From NCBI RefSeq assembly GCF_032229225.1, contig NZ_CP135076.1:558001-622000 (forward strand): 64,000 nt of DNA, written 5' to 3'. The DNA comes from Stakelama saccharophila (lineage in GTDB: Bacteria; Pseudomonadota; Alphaproteobacteria; Sphingomonadales; Sphingomonadaceae). The notes under the pieces were generated by a model. The model saw nothing but the letters and a program-made list of their open reading frames with translations, was not told where the DNA came from and made no database searches. Within the stretch, counting starts at the first letter, position 1; each line of letters opens with the position of its first letter. A program made the translations under genes and the position numbers. Shown here piece by piece: positions 9,097 to 20,020 of the stretch.

Positions 9097-9836
9097 AGCG
9101 GGGTCGCGGCGTCGGCCGTCGCGGCAAGATCGGGGCAGAATCGCGAGATCGCCCGGTCGATGGCCCGCATCACCGTCGGGTCCGAGGGATAAGCGAGATG
9201 GGCGCAATCGACCTCGACATAGTGGTCCGCCGCCCCGTCGCACCGCGCGCAGTCGAACGGCACCACGCCGTCGCGGCGCGAGCATAAAGCAATCGTCGGC
9301 ACCGGCGGCTTGGCGGTGAGCGAACATTCGACCGGCGGCCGGTCGACCCGGTGGCCGGCGATCATCTCGTACAGTCGCGCGACGGGAAGCTGGCGCAGAT
9401 CGCCGGCCAGCGGACTGCCCAGCGTAACGACGGCGCGTATGTGTTCCGGCGCGAGCTTTGCATATTCGCGGGCGATCAGGCCGCCGAGGCTCCAGCCGAT
9501 CAGGACGATCGGCGCCTCGTGCCGACGTCGCAGATAGCGTATCCGCGTATCGATCCGTTCCAGCGTGCCGGCATCGACTCCGCGATTGCGGCCCTGTTTC
9601 CACCGATGCGTGCGATAGCCCATATGGTTGAGCCCGAGGCGCAGCGGCAGCATCGAGGTGTCGCAGGCCATGAAGCCCGGAAGGATCAGGCAGTGCCCGC
9701 CGCCCCGGCCGCGCGGCAGCGCATCGAGCACCACCGGGGTCGGCCCCAGCAGCGAACGCAGCAACAGGCGCATTTCCTCCGCCACTCGCGAAAGCATCGC
9801 GATGCGCCGCTGCGCGATGGGAAATCCGGGTGTCAT
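9057..9836 (-). CDS. Alpha/beta-hydrolase fold protein
   Basis: 259 residues. The nucleophile elbow is GWSLGG (Ser in G-x-S-x-G) after a strand APIVLIGW. The acid is probably the Asp in SRRDGVVPFD and the histidine is in DCAHLAYPSDP. A preceding LILPGFMACDTSML matches the oxyanion-loop region. The fold suggests a lipase/esterase or PGAP1-like acyl hydrolase; the substrate is unknown. No signal peptide is evident. It follows gyrB on the same strand with a 42-nt gap, so it could be read through from gyrB. Confidence 0.75.
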   Translation of the reverse strand: MTPGFPIAQRRIAMLSRVAEEMRLLLRSLLGPTPVVLDALPRGRGGGHCLILPGFMACDTSMLPLRLGLNHMGYRTHRWKQGRNRGVDAGTLERIDTRIRYLRRRHEAPIVLIGWSLGGLIAREYAKLAPEHIRAVVTLGSPLAGDLRQLPVARLYEMIAGHRVDRPPVECSLTAKPPVPTIALCSRRDGVVPFDCARCDGAADHYVEVDCAHLAYPSDPTVMRAIDRAISRFCPDLAATADAATPLHAPLAGADQLLT

Positions 9837-9878
9837 CAGTCTGTAACGAAGCAGGTCACCGACGGTTGCGAACCGACC

Positions 9879-12374
<2,496 letters not shown>

Positions 12375-12445
12375 CTAAAGGGAAAGCGAAATGCGGCATT
12401 TGCGGCTAATGCGGGGAGATGACAGACAGCAACGGAGACCACAGC

Positions 12446-12820
12446 ATGACGACACCGTCGAAGATCAATCTGGCCGAGGCCTTTTCGCGTTTCGACGATG
12501 CGTGGAACCCGCGCATCCTGGGCGACGTCAACGCCGCGCAGGTGAAGGTGGCGAAGTTTCGCGGCGCCTTCGACTGGCACCATCACGAGACCGAAGACGA
12601 GCTGTTCCTGGTCGTGTCGGGGCGTATGCGCATGGGCTTTCGGGGCCGCGACGTCGATCTGGAGTCGGGCGAGTTGATCATCGTGCCCGCGGGGGTCGAG
12701 CACCGGCCCCAGGCCTTGAGCGAGGAAGCGCACGTGCTGATATTCGAGCCCGCGACCACGCTCAATACCGGCACCGAGGAAACCGGGCGCACCCGGCGCG
12801 ATCTCGAGCGGTTGGATTAG
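12446..12820 (+). CDS. Cupin-domain protein
   Basis: 124 residues, a single small beta-barrel cupin. Motif 1 is WHHHETEDELFLVVSGRM, giving a three-histidine/glutamate metal site (His-x-His with Glu). Motif 2 is GELIIVPAGVEHRPQA with the fourth histidine. The start at ATG 12446 has GGAGA 8 nt upstream; an ATG at 12419 has its purine run too close. Small cupins of this kind include isomerases, dioxygenases and binding proteins, and nothing here fixes the function. It is divergent from gyrB (start-to-start about 95 nt) and convergent with the helicase gene. Confidence 0.75.
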   Translation: MTTPSKINLAEAFSRFDDAWNPRILGDVNAAQVKVAKFRGAFDWHHHETEDELFLVVSGRMRMGFRGRDVDLESGELIIVPAGVEHRPQALSEEAHVLIFEPATTLNTGTEETGRTRRDLERLD

Positions 12821-12882
12821 CTATTCCCGCCACGCCGGTAGCGCTGGGTGACGGACGTGATTTGGAGTGAAGGGGCGGCGTG

Positions 12883-12906
12883 CACCCCGGCACTGCGGCC
12901 GGGGTG
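12883..12906. terminator. GC-rich hairpin between cupin and helicase genes
   Basis: Perfect 8-bp inverted repeat CACCCCGG/CCGGGGTG with an 8-nt loop, between the convergent ends of the cupin and helicase genes. There is no clear T-run on either side, so it may be a weak or Rho-assisted terminator, or an mRNA 3'-end stabiliser. Confidence 0.35.
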
Positions 12907-12917
12907 GCGGGTGCGGA

Positions 12918-14252
12918 TCAGCCCTGCGACTTGCCGGCGCGGCGCTGGGCGCCGCCGCGATTGCGGCGCGGGCCGTGATTGCGCCCCGCTGCGGCAGGCT
13001 TCGCGTCGTGCGTCTTGCGCGGGCGCCTAGGGCCGCGATCCTGACGCGGACCGCGCGGGCGATCGGGACGTTCCGCCGGCACCGGGCCGACGCGCGTGCT
13101 GGCGATGCGCTCCGCTTCGGCGGTGAAATTGGCGGGCAGGGGGACGACGTCGACCTTCTGCTTCGTCAGCTTTTCGATGCCGCGCAGATAGGGGCGCTCG
13201 TCCTCGGCGCAGAAGGCGAAGGCGATGCCGTCATTGCCCGCGCGCGCGGTGCGGCCGATGCGGTGGACATACTGCTCGGAGACGTTGGGCAGTTCGAAAT
13301 TGATGACGTGGCTGACGCCCGACACATCGATCCCGCGCGCGGCGATGTCGGTGGCGACGAGCAGCTTGACCCGGCCCGAACGGAACGCGCCCAGTGCCTT
13401 TTCGCGCTGCGGCTGGCTCTTGTTGCCGTGGATCGCCACCGCTTCGATGCCGTTGCCGGCGAGCAGCTTCACGATCCGGTCGGCGCCGTGCTTGGTGCGC
13501 GAAAAGATCAGTGCCCGCTCGATGTCGTTCTTCTCGATGAACAGCGTCAGCAGCGCCTGCTTTTCCTTCTGGTTGACGAAGGTGACGAACTGCTCGACGC
13601 GCTCGGCGGTGGAGGCGACGGGCGTCACCTTCACTTCGGCCGGATCGGTGAGGAACCGGCCGGCGAGATCGCGGATCGCCTTCGGCATGGTGGCCGAAAA
13701 GAACAGGCTCTGGCGATCGCCGGGCAGCATCGGCACGATGCGCTTCAGCGCGTGGATGAAGCCCAGGTCGAGCATCTGGTCGGCCTCGTCCAGCACCAGG
13801 ATTTCGGTGTCGCCGAGCGAGAGGCACTTCTGGTCGATCAGGTCGAGCAGGCGGCCGGGCGTGGCGACCAGGATGTCGACGCCGCTCGCGACATCGCGGC
13901 GGTTGCGCGCAACCGGTACGCCGCCGAACACGGTGGCGATGCGCAGCTTGGTGAAGCGGCCATATTCCTTCGCCGACTGCGCGATCTGGCTGGCGAGTTC
14001 GCGCGTGGGCGCGAGGATCAGCATGCGGCAACGCATCGGTTTGACGCGATTGTTGGCGGCGACGAGCCGCTGGATCGACGGCAGCATGAAGGCCGCCGTC
14101 TTGCCGGTGCCCGTCTGGGCGATGCCCAGCAGGTCGCGGCCTTCGAGAAGATGGGGGATGGCCTGGGCCTGGATCGGCGTCGGCGTGTCATAGCCCTTCT
14201 GGGCGAGCGCATCGACGAGCGACCGGTTGAGGCCGAGTTTGGAAAAGGACAT
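12918..14252 (-). CDS. DEAD-box ATP-dependent RNA helicase, RhlE-like
   Basis: 444 residues. The Q motif is TPTPIQAQAIP; motif I is AQTGTGKT with Lys51; motif II LVLDEAD; motif III FFSATMP; motif VI HRIGRTARAG. The C-terminus after about residue 370 is rich in arginine, glycine and proline (RPRGPRQDRGPRRPRK), typical of the RNA-binding tails of RhlE-type helicases that act in ribosome assembly and mRNA turnover. The start is followed by the canonical MSFSKLGL. A leader of roughly 150 nt precedes it, with a possible promoter near 14411-14440. Confidence 0.93.
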   Translation of the reverse strand: MSFSKLGLNRSLVDALAQKGYDTPTPIQAQAIPHLLEGRDLLGIAQTGTGKTAAFMLPSIQRLVAANNRVKPMRCRMLILAPTRELASQIAQSAKEYGRFTKLRIATVFGGVPVARNRRDVASGVDILVATPGRLLDLIDQKCLSLGDTEILVLDEADQMLDLGFIHALKRIVPMLPGDRQSLFFSATMPKAIRDLAGRFLTDPAEVKVTPVASTAERVEQFVTFVNQKEKQALLTLFIEKNDIERALIFSRTKHGADRIVKLLAGNGIEAVAIHGNKSQPQREKALGAFRSGRVKLLVATDIAARGIDVSGVSHVINFELPNVSEQYVHRIGRTARAGNDGIAFAFCAEDERPYLRGIEKLTKQKVDVVPLPANFTAEAERIASTRVGPVPAERPDRPRGPRQDRGPRRPRKTHDAKPAAAGRNHGPRRNRGGAQRRAGKSQG

Positions 14253-14410
14253 GGATTTCCTGAATGGTCAGCGGCGCCAGACGCACTTCGGGCGCATGGC
14301 GGGCGGGGAAGAAAGGCGCCCCGCGTGATATGGGAAGCTTGAGCTAGTAGACGACGCGGAGCCGAAGCCCGGAAAGGCCCGATCACGCTGCATGACGCGT
14401 CGCTTGTGCG

Positions 14411-14440
14411 CCAGATGGCGTTGTTGCGGTGCAATGTCAA
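14411..14440 (-). promoter_or_regulatory. Possible promoter of the DEAD-box helicase gene
   Basis: On the minus strand a perfect TTGACA occurs at 14440-14435. The -10 position, 16-18 nt downstream, is poor (CATCTG). It lies between the recF stop and the helicase start and would give a 5' leader of about 150 nt, a feature often seen with cold-inducible helicase genes. Confidence 0.35.
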
Positions 14441-14452
14441 GCGAAAGCAGCG

Positions 14453-15535
14453 TCAGCGGCCGGCTATTACGCCATCGGCAACCGTATAGCGCGTCGCATC
14501 TGCGGGCAGATGGTCGAACAGGCCCGCCTCGGTTCCCGTCATCCAGACCTGTCTGCGCCCGTCGAGGCGGTCGAACAGTGCGCGGCGGCGTTGCGGATCG
14601 AGATGCGCGGCCACTTCGTCGAGCAGCAGGATCGGCGCGCGGGCCACGCGGTCGGCGACCAGTTCGGCATGGGCGAGGACGAGGCCGAGGAGCAGCGCCT
14701 TCTGCTCGCCGGTGGAGCAGAGCGCGGCCGCCTGACCCTTGCCGAGATGCGTGACGGCCAGATCGGTGCGGTGCGGACCGGCCAGTGTGCGCCCGGCCGC
14801 GGCGTCGCGCGAGCGACCGGCGCCGAGTTCGTGCGCCAGCGCGTCGCTCGACCCGGTCCACCCTGCCAGCGCCAGACCGGCGCGCGCGAATGGCCCTTCC
14901 GGCTGCGCCGCGATGCGGTCGTTCAGCAATTGTAGCAACGCGGTGCGGCCCGCGTGGATAGCGGCGCCGTGTTCCGCCATCTGGGCTTCCAGCGCGGAGA
15001 GCCAGCGCGGATCGGCCGCCCGGCCTTCCTTGGCCGCGTCGGTCAACAGGCGGTTGCGGTCGCGCATCGCCGCATCGTAGCGGGTGGCGTGCCCTGCATG
15101 GGCGGGCGACAGGGCCAGGGTCAGCCGGTCCAGGAACCGCCGCCGGTCGCCCGCCGCCTCCATGAACAGGCGGTCCATGGCCGGGGTCAGCCACAGCACG
15201 CTCAGCCATTCCGACAGGCTCGCCGCCGGCGCGGCCGCGTCGTTGATGCGCACCAGGCGGCGTTCCGGCGCGTCCGCCCGCGTGCCGGTGCCGATCGCGA
15301 CATCGCCGGCAAGCCTTGCCGCCACGCCGAAGCCGCCGGCGCCGCCCTGCCGCGACATCGCCGACAGCGGCGCGCGGCGGAGGCCGCGGCCGGGCGCGAG
15401 CAGCGACACCGCCTCCAATATATTGGTCTTGCCGGCGCCATTCTCGCCCGTCAGCACGACGAAGCCCGGCCCCGGCGTCAGGACCGCATCGGCATGATTG
15501 CGAAAATCGGTCAGCGATAGGCGTGTGATTGCCAT
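14453..15535 (-). CDS. recF: DNA replication/repair protein RecF
   Basis: 360 residues, the normal RecF length. The N-terminal [12 protein letters not shown] is the RecF signature; the Walker A is [10 protein letters not shown] with Lys36; the ABC-type signature region is [20 protein letters not shown]; the Walker B is [17 protein letters not shown]. RecF with RecO and RecR loads RecA at single-strand gaps. The gene lies between dnaN and gyrB on the same strand, keeping the ancestral order. It starts 33 nt from the divergent small lipoprotein gene. Confidence 0.96.
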   Translation of the reverse strand: MAITRLSLTDFRNHADAVLTPGPGFVVLTGENGAGKTNILEAVSLLAPGRGLRRAPLSAMSRQGGAGGFGVAARLAGDVAIGTGTRADAPERRLVRINDAAAPAASLSEWLSVLWLTPAMDRLFMEAAGDRRRFLDRLTLALSPAHAGHATRYDAAMRDRNRLLTDAAKEGRAADPRWLSALEAQMAEHGAAIHAGRTALLQLLNDRIAAQPEGPFARAGLALAGWTGSSDALAHELGAGRSRDAAAGRTLAGPHRTDLAVTHLGKGQAAALCSTGEQKALLLGLVLAHAELVADRVARAPILLLDEVAAHLDPQRRRALFDRLDGRRQVWMTGTEAGLFDHLPADATRYTVADGVIAGR

Positions 15536-15574
15536 GCGCCGTCCCTAACGGCTAAAGCCTTGGCTGCAATGCAT

Positions 15575-15913
15575 ATGAAGCCCCTTATCGCCGCGCTGGC
15601 CGTCGTCGCGCTCCCGGCCTGTCATCAGCAGACGCCGCAGGAAAAGCAGGCCGACCAGATCGTCGAGGCGGCCGATGCCAAGGCCGATGCGATCACCGCG
15701 TCCGCCAACGACAAGGCATCGGACATGGAAGCGAAGGCGGAGGAGCTGGAAAACCAGGCGGGTCAGGCCGGTACGTTCGAGGGCAAGAAGCTGCAGGTTC
15801 GGGCCGAGGCGCTGAAGCAGGAGGCCGAGCTGATCCGCGAGGAAGGCCGTGCCAAGGCGCGCGCCGTGCGCGATGCCGGGCAGGCCAGGGCGAGCGCGCT
15901 TCTGGCGCGATGA
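15575..15913 (+). CDS. Small lipoprotein-like protein with alanine/glutamate-rich helix
   Basis: 112 residues from ATG 15575 (an in-frame ATG lies at 15569). A short signal sequence MKPLIAALAVVALPAC ends in a probable lipobox with Cys16. The rest is a continuous, highly charged helix rich in Ala, Glu, Lys and Asp (DAKADAITASANDKASDM), which could form a coiled coil. No enzymatic motif is visible. It would be an outer- or inner-membrane-anchored periplasmic protein of unknown function. The lipobox is imperfect (Pro at -2), so a simple signal peptide is an alternative. Confidence 0.6.
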   Translation: MKPLIAALAVVALPACHQQTPQEKQADQIVEAADAKADAITASANDKASDMEAKAEELENQAGQAGTFEGKKLQVRAEALKQEAELIREEGRAKARAVRDAGQARASALLAR

Positions 15914-15937
15914 GGGGCGCGGCGGCCCCGGCGCCGG

Positions 15938-16720
15938 TCAGATGCCCTGCAGCCCCTGTTCCGCCAGTCGCTTCCGCGCTTCGAAATATTTTACCGGCGT
16001 GGCGATGTCGAGGCGCCTGCGCGCGGCGTCGAGCGGTTCGGCCATTACCTGCTCGTAATCCTCGCCCGACAGCCACTTGGCGCGCTTGCCGTGGCGATAG
16101 CCTTCCAGCACCGCGGCGGCGAAATTGCGTTCGCCGGTCACCCGCAAGCTCTTGAGCGCCGCGCCGCCGGCGATGAACGCCCAGCCCAGCCCGCCGGTCT
16201 GCGCATAGGAAAAGGCGACCAGGCACGCTTCGCCCAGATGTTCCTCGGCGGTATAGCCGGTCAGGACGTGCCAGATGTCGTGGATGTCGCGCTCGCGCCG
16301 GCCGAACCAGGCATAGGGATGCTCCATGTCGCGCCAGCCGTCACTGTCGGCATAGCTGATATCGGCGAGGCCCTGCGCGGAAAACCCGGTCCTGTCGAGA
16401 AAGGCGCGGTAATGCGCGCCGACGCTGCCATCGGGCAGGGACTCGAGCCAGGCGCGGTCGGCGAATTTGCGCGACAGCTCCAGTCGACGATAAGCGAGCC
16501 TGCCGCCGCCGGGCTGGTCCAGCAGCTTGCGATAGTTCTTCTGTGAAGTATCGCCGTTCAGCGCCCGCATGATGCGGAATACCTGTACCGTGTCGTCGCC
16601 GTTGGCGAGCAGCTTTTTCAGCGCCGCCCAGGCGGTCCGCCAATCCCGCCCGGTCGGGATCGGGCCATCCTCCGGCGGTGCCGGTGCAAACCGTATGTCG
16701 TCGATCGCGGTAGCCATCAT
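15938..16720 (-). CDS. COQ4-family ubiquinone biosynthesis protein
   Basis: 260 residues. The COQ4 metal motif HDxxH...E is present as H147-D-I-W-H151 followed by GYTAEEHLGE. COQ4 proteins act in ubiquinone (coenzyme Q) synthesis; human COQ4 has been reported to catalyse C1 oxidative decarboxylation of the ring, and bacterial members are less studied. The start is preceded by AGGGAA. Upstream lies a good promoter overlapped by a perfect palindrome (16729-16748), so the gene is probably repressed by a dimeric regulator. The convergent lipoprotein gene ends 24 nt away. The neighbours are replication genes, with no functional link. Confidence 0.85.
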   Translation of the reverse strand: MMATAIDDIRFAPAPPEDGPIPTGRDWRTAWAALKKLLANGDDTVQVFRIMRALNGDTSQKNYRKLLDQPGGGRLAYRRLELSRKFADRAWLESLPDGSVGAHYRAFLDRTGFSAQGLADISYADSDGWRDMEHPYAWFGRRERDIHDIWHVLTGYTAEEHLGEACLVAFSYAQTGGLGWAFIAGGAALKSLRVTGERNFAAAVLEGYRHGKRAKWLSGEDYEQVMAEPLDAARRRLDIATPVKYFEARKRLAEQGLQGI

Positions 16721-16728
16721 CGATTCCC

Positions 16729-16748
16729 TACTGACAAGTGTGTCAGTA
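16729..16748. promoter_or_regulatory. Perfect palindromic operator upstream of coq4
   Basis: TACTGACA, 4-nt spacer, TGTCAGTA: two perfect 8-nt arms with twofold symmetry, 9 nt upstream of the coq4 start codon. It overlaps the predicted -10 box, as expected for a repressor site. The size and spacing fit a TetR-family dimer (inference); no regulator gene is adjacent. Confidence 0.65.
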
Positions 16749-16773
16749 TGGTGCGGCGACAGCCTTGAATCAA
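16745..16773 (-). promoter_or_regulatory. Promoter of coq4
   Basis: On the minus strand TTGATT (-35, 16773-16768), a 17-nt spacer, then CATACT (-10, 16750-16745). Each box matches the sigma-70 consensus at four of six positions. The -10 box lies within the 16729-16748 palindrome. The leader would be only about 20 nt. Confidence 0.55.
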
Positions 16774-16790
16774 GAACGGATGATCGCGCC

Positions 16791-17903
16791 TCAGACCCGC
16801 ATCGGCATCAGGACGTACAGCGCCGGCGAGGATTCGCTTTCGCGTATGAGGGTCGGCGCCGATGCGTCGGCGAGGTGCACCTCCACCATATCACCCTCGA
16901 TCTGGGCGAGAATATCGAGCAGATAGCGGCTGTTGAAGCCGATCTCGAAACCTTGCGCGGCATATTCGCCCGGCACCTCTTCCGCCGCGGCGCCGTTTTC
17001 CGGGCTGGTCACCGACAGCGTGATCCTGTCGCGGTCGAGCGCCATCTTCACCGCGCGGGTCTTTTCCGTGGCGATGGTCGACACGCGGTCCACGCCCTGC
17101 ATGAAGCTGCGCGGGTCGATCTTGAGGAGCTTATCGTTCCCGGTCGGGATGACGCGCGTGTAATCGGGGAAGGTGCCGTCGATCAGCTTGGAGGTCAGGA
17201 TGGCCTGGCCGAGATCGAAGCGAATCTTCGAACCCGACAGCGAAACGCCGACCGATCCGTCCACTTCGTCGAGCAGCTTGCGGAGTTCGGCCACGCATTT
17301 GCGCGGGACGATCACGTCGGGCATGGCCTCGGCGCCATCGGGCCGCGCGACCGTCACGCGGGCGAGCCGGTGGCCGTCGGTCGCCGCCGCCTTCAGCACC
17401 GGCTGATCGTCGTCGGATACGTGCAGGAAGATGCCGTTCAGATAATAACGCGTTTCTTCGGTCGAGATGGCGAAGCGGGTCGCGTCGATGATCTGCTTCA
17501 GCGTTTCGGCCGGCAGTTCGAACGTGGTCGGCAGGTCGCCTTCCGCAATAACGGGAAAATCGTCGCGCGGCAGCGTTGGCAGCGACGAGGAATAACGCCC
17601 GGCGGTGATCTTCAGCTTGCCCTCGGCCGCGTGCAGTTCGACCTGCGCGCCTTCGGGCAGCTTGCGGGCGATGTCGAACAGGGTGTGCGCCGACACCGTG
17701 GTCGCGCCGGGCTGGTCGATCGCCGCGGGCACCGTCTCGTCGATCTGCAGGTCGAGATCGGTCGCCATCAGGCGGAGCGACCCGCCCTCGCGCGCTTCGA
17801 TCAGGACGTTCGACAGGATGGGAATCGTGTTGCGCCGCTCGACCACCGACTGAACATGGCTCAGCCCCTTGAGCAGGTTCGCGCGTTCGATCGTCGCCTT
17901 CAT
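16791..17903 (-). CDS. dnaN: DNA polymerase III beta subunit (sliding clamp)
   Basis: 370 residues from ATG 17903; a GTG two codons earlier (17909) is also possible. Typical clamp features are the N-terminal MKATIERANLLKGLSHVQSVVERR, the domain junction around TRFAISTEETRYYLNGIF, and the C-terminal partner-binding end LYVLMPMRV. The clamp is a ring-shaped dimer that holds polymerase III and other enzymes on DNA. dnaA is not next to it. The gene is preceded by tandem terminator hairpins that isolate it from the outer-membrane protein gene. Confidence 0.97.
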   Translation of the reverse strand: MKATIERANLLKGLSHVQSVVERRNTIPILSNVLIEAREGGSLRLMATDLDLQIDETVPAAIDQPGATTVSAHTLFDIARKLPEGAQVELHAAEGKLKITAGRYSSSLPTLPRDDFPVIAEGDLPTTFELPAETLKQIIDATRFAISTEETRYYLNGIFLHVSDDDQPVLKAAATDGHRLARVTVARPDGAEAMPDVIVPRKCVAELRKLLDEVDGSVGVSLSGSKIRFDLGQAILTSKLIDGTFPDYTRVIPTGNDKLLKIDPRSFMQGVDRVSTIATEKTRAVKMALDRDRITLSVTSPENGAAAEEVPGEYAAQGFEIGFNSRYLLDILAQIEGDMVEVHLADASAPTLIRESESSPALYVLMPMRV

Positions 17904-17940
17904 CGTCACAATACCCCCGGCCGAAGCCCCAGTCGAAAAG

Positions 17941-17961
17941 GCCCGCGCGAGTCACGCGGGC
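17941..17961 (-). terminator. Second terminator-like hairpin between the barrel gene and dnaN
   Basis: Read on the minus strand: GCCCGCG, a 7-nt loop, CGCGGGC, then CTTTTC. It lies downstream of the stronger hairpin at 17994-18024 and just before dnaN. It may back up termination or shape the dnaN leader. Confidence 0.5.
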
Positions 17962-17993
17962 GATGGTGTCTTAGCGTTCATCTCTAACGCGAA

Positions 17994-18024
17994 AAAGGGC
18001 CGGAGCAAGCGGCTCCGACCCTTT
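17994..18024 (-). terminator. Rho-independent terminator of the outer-membrane protein gene
   Basis: A 13-position stem with one mismatch (AAAGGGTCGGAGC paired with GCTCCGGCCCTTT on the minus strand), a 5-nt loop and a following T-run. It lies 34 nt after the stop codon of the barrel protein gene. Confidence 0.8.
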
Positions 18025-18057
18025 CCATTCAGATTCCGGACCACCGGCCCGCCTGAA

Positions 18058-18714
18058 TCAGAAGCGCATGCCGACGCCGGCCACCAGTTGATGCCGATCG
18101 GTGTCGACGCTGAAATTGTCCGTATTCGAGCCGTCGTCGAATTCGAGCCGGGCATCGCCGTAGTTCGAATAGCGATATTCGACCTTGGCATAGGCGTTGC
18201 CGCCGATCGCCTGCTCGACGCCGGCGCCGATGCGATAGCCGTCGAGGTTGTAATGCTCGTCATTGATCCGCTCGCCATAGTCGGTCGTCAGGTCGAGCCG
18301 GGCGTTGGTATAGCCGCCCTTGGCATAAACGAGCGTGCTCGGCGTCGCGAGAATACCGGCGCGGGCACCGATATACAGGTCGCGGCCGGTTTCGACATTG
18401 CCGTAGCCGAACTGCGCGTCGCCGTCATACGGATCGGTTTCCGCGGTCGAATCGCTCAATTCGCCCTCGATGCCGACGACCGCCTTGTTACCGACCGCCA
18501 CGTCGTATCCGGCCTCGACGCCGTAGAGGAAGCCGTCGGTATCCTCGTCGTCATTGTCGAGATCGGTGTCCTCCGAGCTGCCCGGACGGATATTGTCATA
18601 GCCGACGATCACGCCGACGCGCGGCCCGGTGAAAGTGGGATTGGCATCCTGGGCGAACGCCGGTGCGGCGATCGCGGTGGAACCGATCAATGCAGCCATC
18701 AACGCATAACGCAT
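18058..18714 (-). CDS. Outer-membrane beta-barrel protein (porin-like/OmpA-barrel type)
   Basis: 218 residues. A clear signal peptide MRYALMAALIGSTAIAAPAFA is followed by about eight amphipathic strands (FTGPRVGVIVGYDNI, KVEYRYSNYGDARLEF) and the terminal phenylalanine in LVAGVGMRF that marks proteins inserted by the BAM complex. An acidic loop (SSEDTDLDNDDEDTDG) could bind cations. AAAGGAG 7 nt upstream of the ATG is a strong ribosome binding site, suggesting high expression. It has a strong terminator. Function beyond a small surface barrel cannot be told. Confidence 0.85.
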   Translation of the reverse strand: MRYALMAALIGSTAIAAPAFAQDANPTFTGPRVGVIVGYDNIRPGSSEDTDLDNDDEDTDGFLYGVEAGYDVAVGNKAVVGIEGELSDSTAETDPYDGDAQFGYGNVETGRDLYIGARAGILATPSTLVYAKGGYTNARLDLTTDYGERINDEHYNLDGYRIGAGVEQAIGGNAYAKVEYRYSNYGDARLEFDDGSNTDNFSVDTDRHQLVAGVGMRF

Positions 18715-18851
18715 AACTAAACTCCTTTATCGTCTCGGCCCGTTGCTGCGGGCGGACCGTGAAAATGGGTGCTGCGCCGCGAAGTTGCATGAACGCCAGA
18801 TAAACGCGGATTTCCGTTGCTTTTCGGCAACAGGGGCTTGAAAATGCCGCG

Positions 18852-19496
18852 ATGGCGAACAGGGTCCAGCGCAAGGGTCGCGATTTCATCGCGCGGCATG
18901 GCGAGACGATCTTCAATGCGGCCGGGCGCCTGCAGGGCGATCACCCGCACACGCCGCTCACACGAGCCGGCTTCGCCCAGGCCGAGGAAATGGGCGCGGC
19001 GCTCCGACGACTGTTGGGGCCGAAACCCGACCTGACGCTCTGGGCGTCGCCGACGGATCGGGCATTGCAGACGCTGAGCGTCATCGCCGAATGGCTCGAA
19101 TGCGACTGGCACACCGCGAAAACCGACCCGCGCCTGGTCGAGATCGGTCTCGGCGGATGGGGCGGGCGATACTATGTCGACGTCGCGGCCGAGATCGGCC
19201 CCATCATCGATCCCGCGACCGGTCTGCTGATCCATGCACCCGATGGCGAGCGGTATCACGAGATCGCGGCGCGGGTGTCGGGCTGGCTGGCGGATACGGA
19301 CGGCGACGAGGGCGACCGCCTCGTCATCATGCACGGCATCTCCAGCCGGGTCCTGCGCGGCGTGATGACCGGCTGCGACGTGATGCCGCGTTTCGACGCG
19401 CCGATCGCCCCCGGCCTGCCGCAGGGATCGGTCGTGATGGTGGCGGACGGCGGAGAGCAGGTTGTCCACCGCGGCACGGGCCGCGCCCCGGCATGA
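18852..19496 (+). CDS. Histidine phosphatase family protein
   Basis: 214 residues with the phosphohistidine motif RHGET near residue 15 and the second catalytic histidine in IMHGISSRVLRG. ASPTDRALQT supplies the usual arginine. Members include phosphoglycerate mutases, cobalamin-pathway phosphatases and many broad phosphatases; the substrate is open. It overlaps the next gene by 4 nt (ATGA), so they are probably co-translated. Confidence 0.85.
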   Translation: MANRVQRKGRDFIARHGETIFNAAGRLQGDHPHTPLTRAGFAQAEEMGAALRRLLGPKPDLTLWASPTDRALQTLSVIAEWLECDWHTAKTDPRLVEIGLGGWGGRYYVDVAAEIGPIIDPATGLLIHAPDGERYHEIAARVSGWLADTDGDEGDRLVIMHGISSRVLRGVMTGCDVMPRFDAPIAPGLPQGSVVMVADGGEQVVHRGTGRAPA

Positions 19497-19999
19497 GCGC
19501 GCGCGCATTTCTGGCGGCCGTCGTCCTGGCGGCGGCGAGCGGCGCGGCGTCGGCGGAAACGATCGGCATCTATTCGGGATGGGGCGCCTTTGCGAAAGCG
19601 GGGCCGATGCGCTGCTATGCGATCGCCCGCCCGGTCGGCCGTCGCGGCGGCGAGCCCCATTCGCCCTTCGCCAGCGTCGCGACCTGGCCCGCATCGGGGA
19701 TTCGGGACCAACTGCACATTCGCCTCAGCCGCACGCGTGCCGAGGACGCGGCCGTCACGCTTTCCATCGGCGAGCGGCATTTCGAGCTGGCGGCGGGGGC
19801 GGTCGACGCCTGGGCGCCGGATGCGAAGACCGACCGGGCGATCGTGGGTGCGATGCGTTCCGGCCGGAGCATGAGCGTCGAATCGGTTTCACGCGGCGGA
19901 CGTCCCTTTGCCGATGTCTATGCGCTGGACGGCGCGGCCACCGCCATCGACGCGGCGACGGTCGCCTGCGTCGCGCGCCGATCCGGCGGCCGCACCTAG
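19493..19999 (+). CDS. Secreted protein, invasion-associated locus B (IalB)-like
   Basis: 168 residues. The signal peptide MSARAFLAAVVLAAASGAASA is followed by a mature part with GWGAFAKAGPMRCYAIARPV and ASVATWPASGIRDQLHIRLS, patterns I associate with the IalB-like family of alphaproteobacteria, and a late cysteine (ATVACVARR) that could pair with the early RCYAIA cysteine. Periplasmic; biochemical role unknown. The start overlaps the phosphatase stop (ATGA) and rlmN follows after 21 nt, so the three genes probably form one transcript. Confidence 0.6.
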   Translation: MSARAFLAAVVLAAASGAASAETIGIYSGWGAFAKAGPMRCYAIARPVGRRGGEPHSPFASVATWPASGIRDQLHIRLSRTRAEDAAVTLSIGERHFELAAGAVDAWAPDAKTDRAIVGAMRSGRSMSVESVSRGGRPFADVYALDGAATAIDAATVACVARRSGGRT

Positions 20000-20020
20000 C
20001 AAATTGCCGCGAAATCGATT

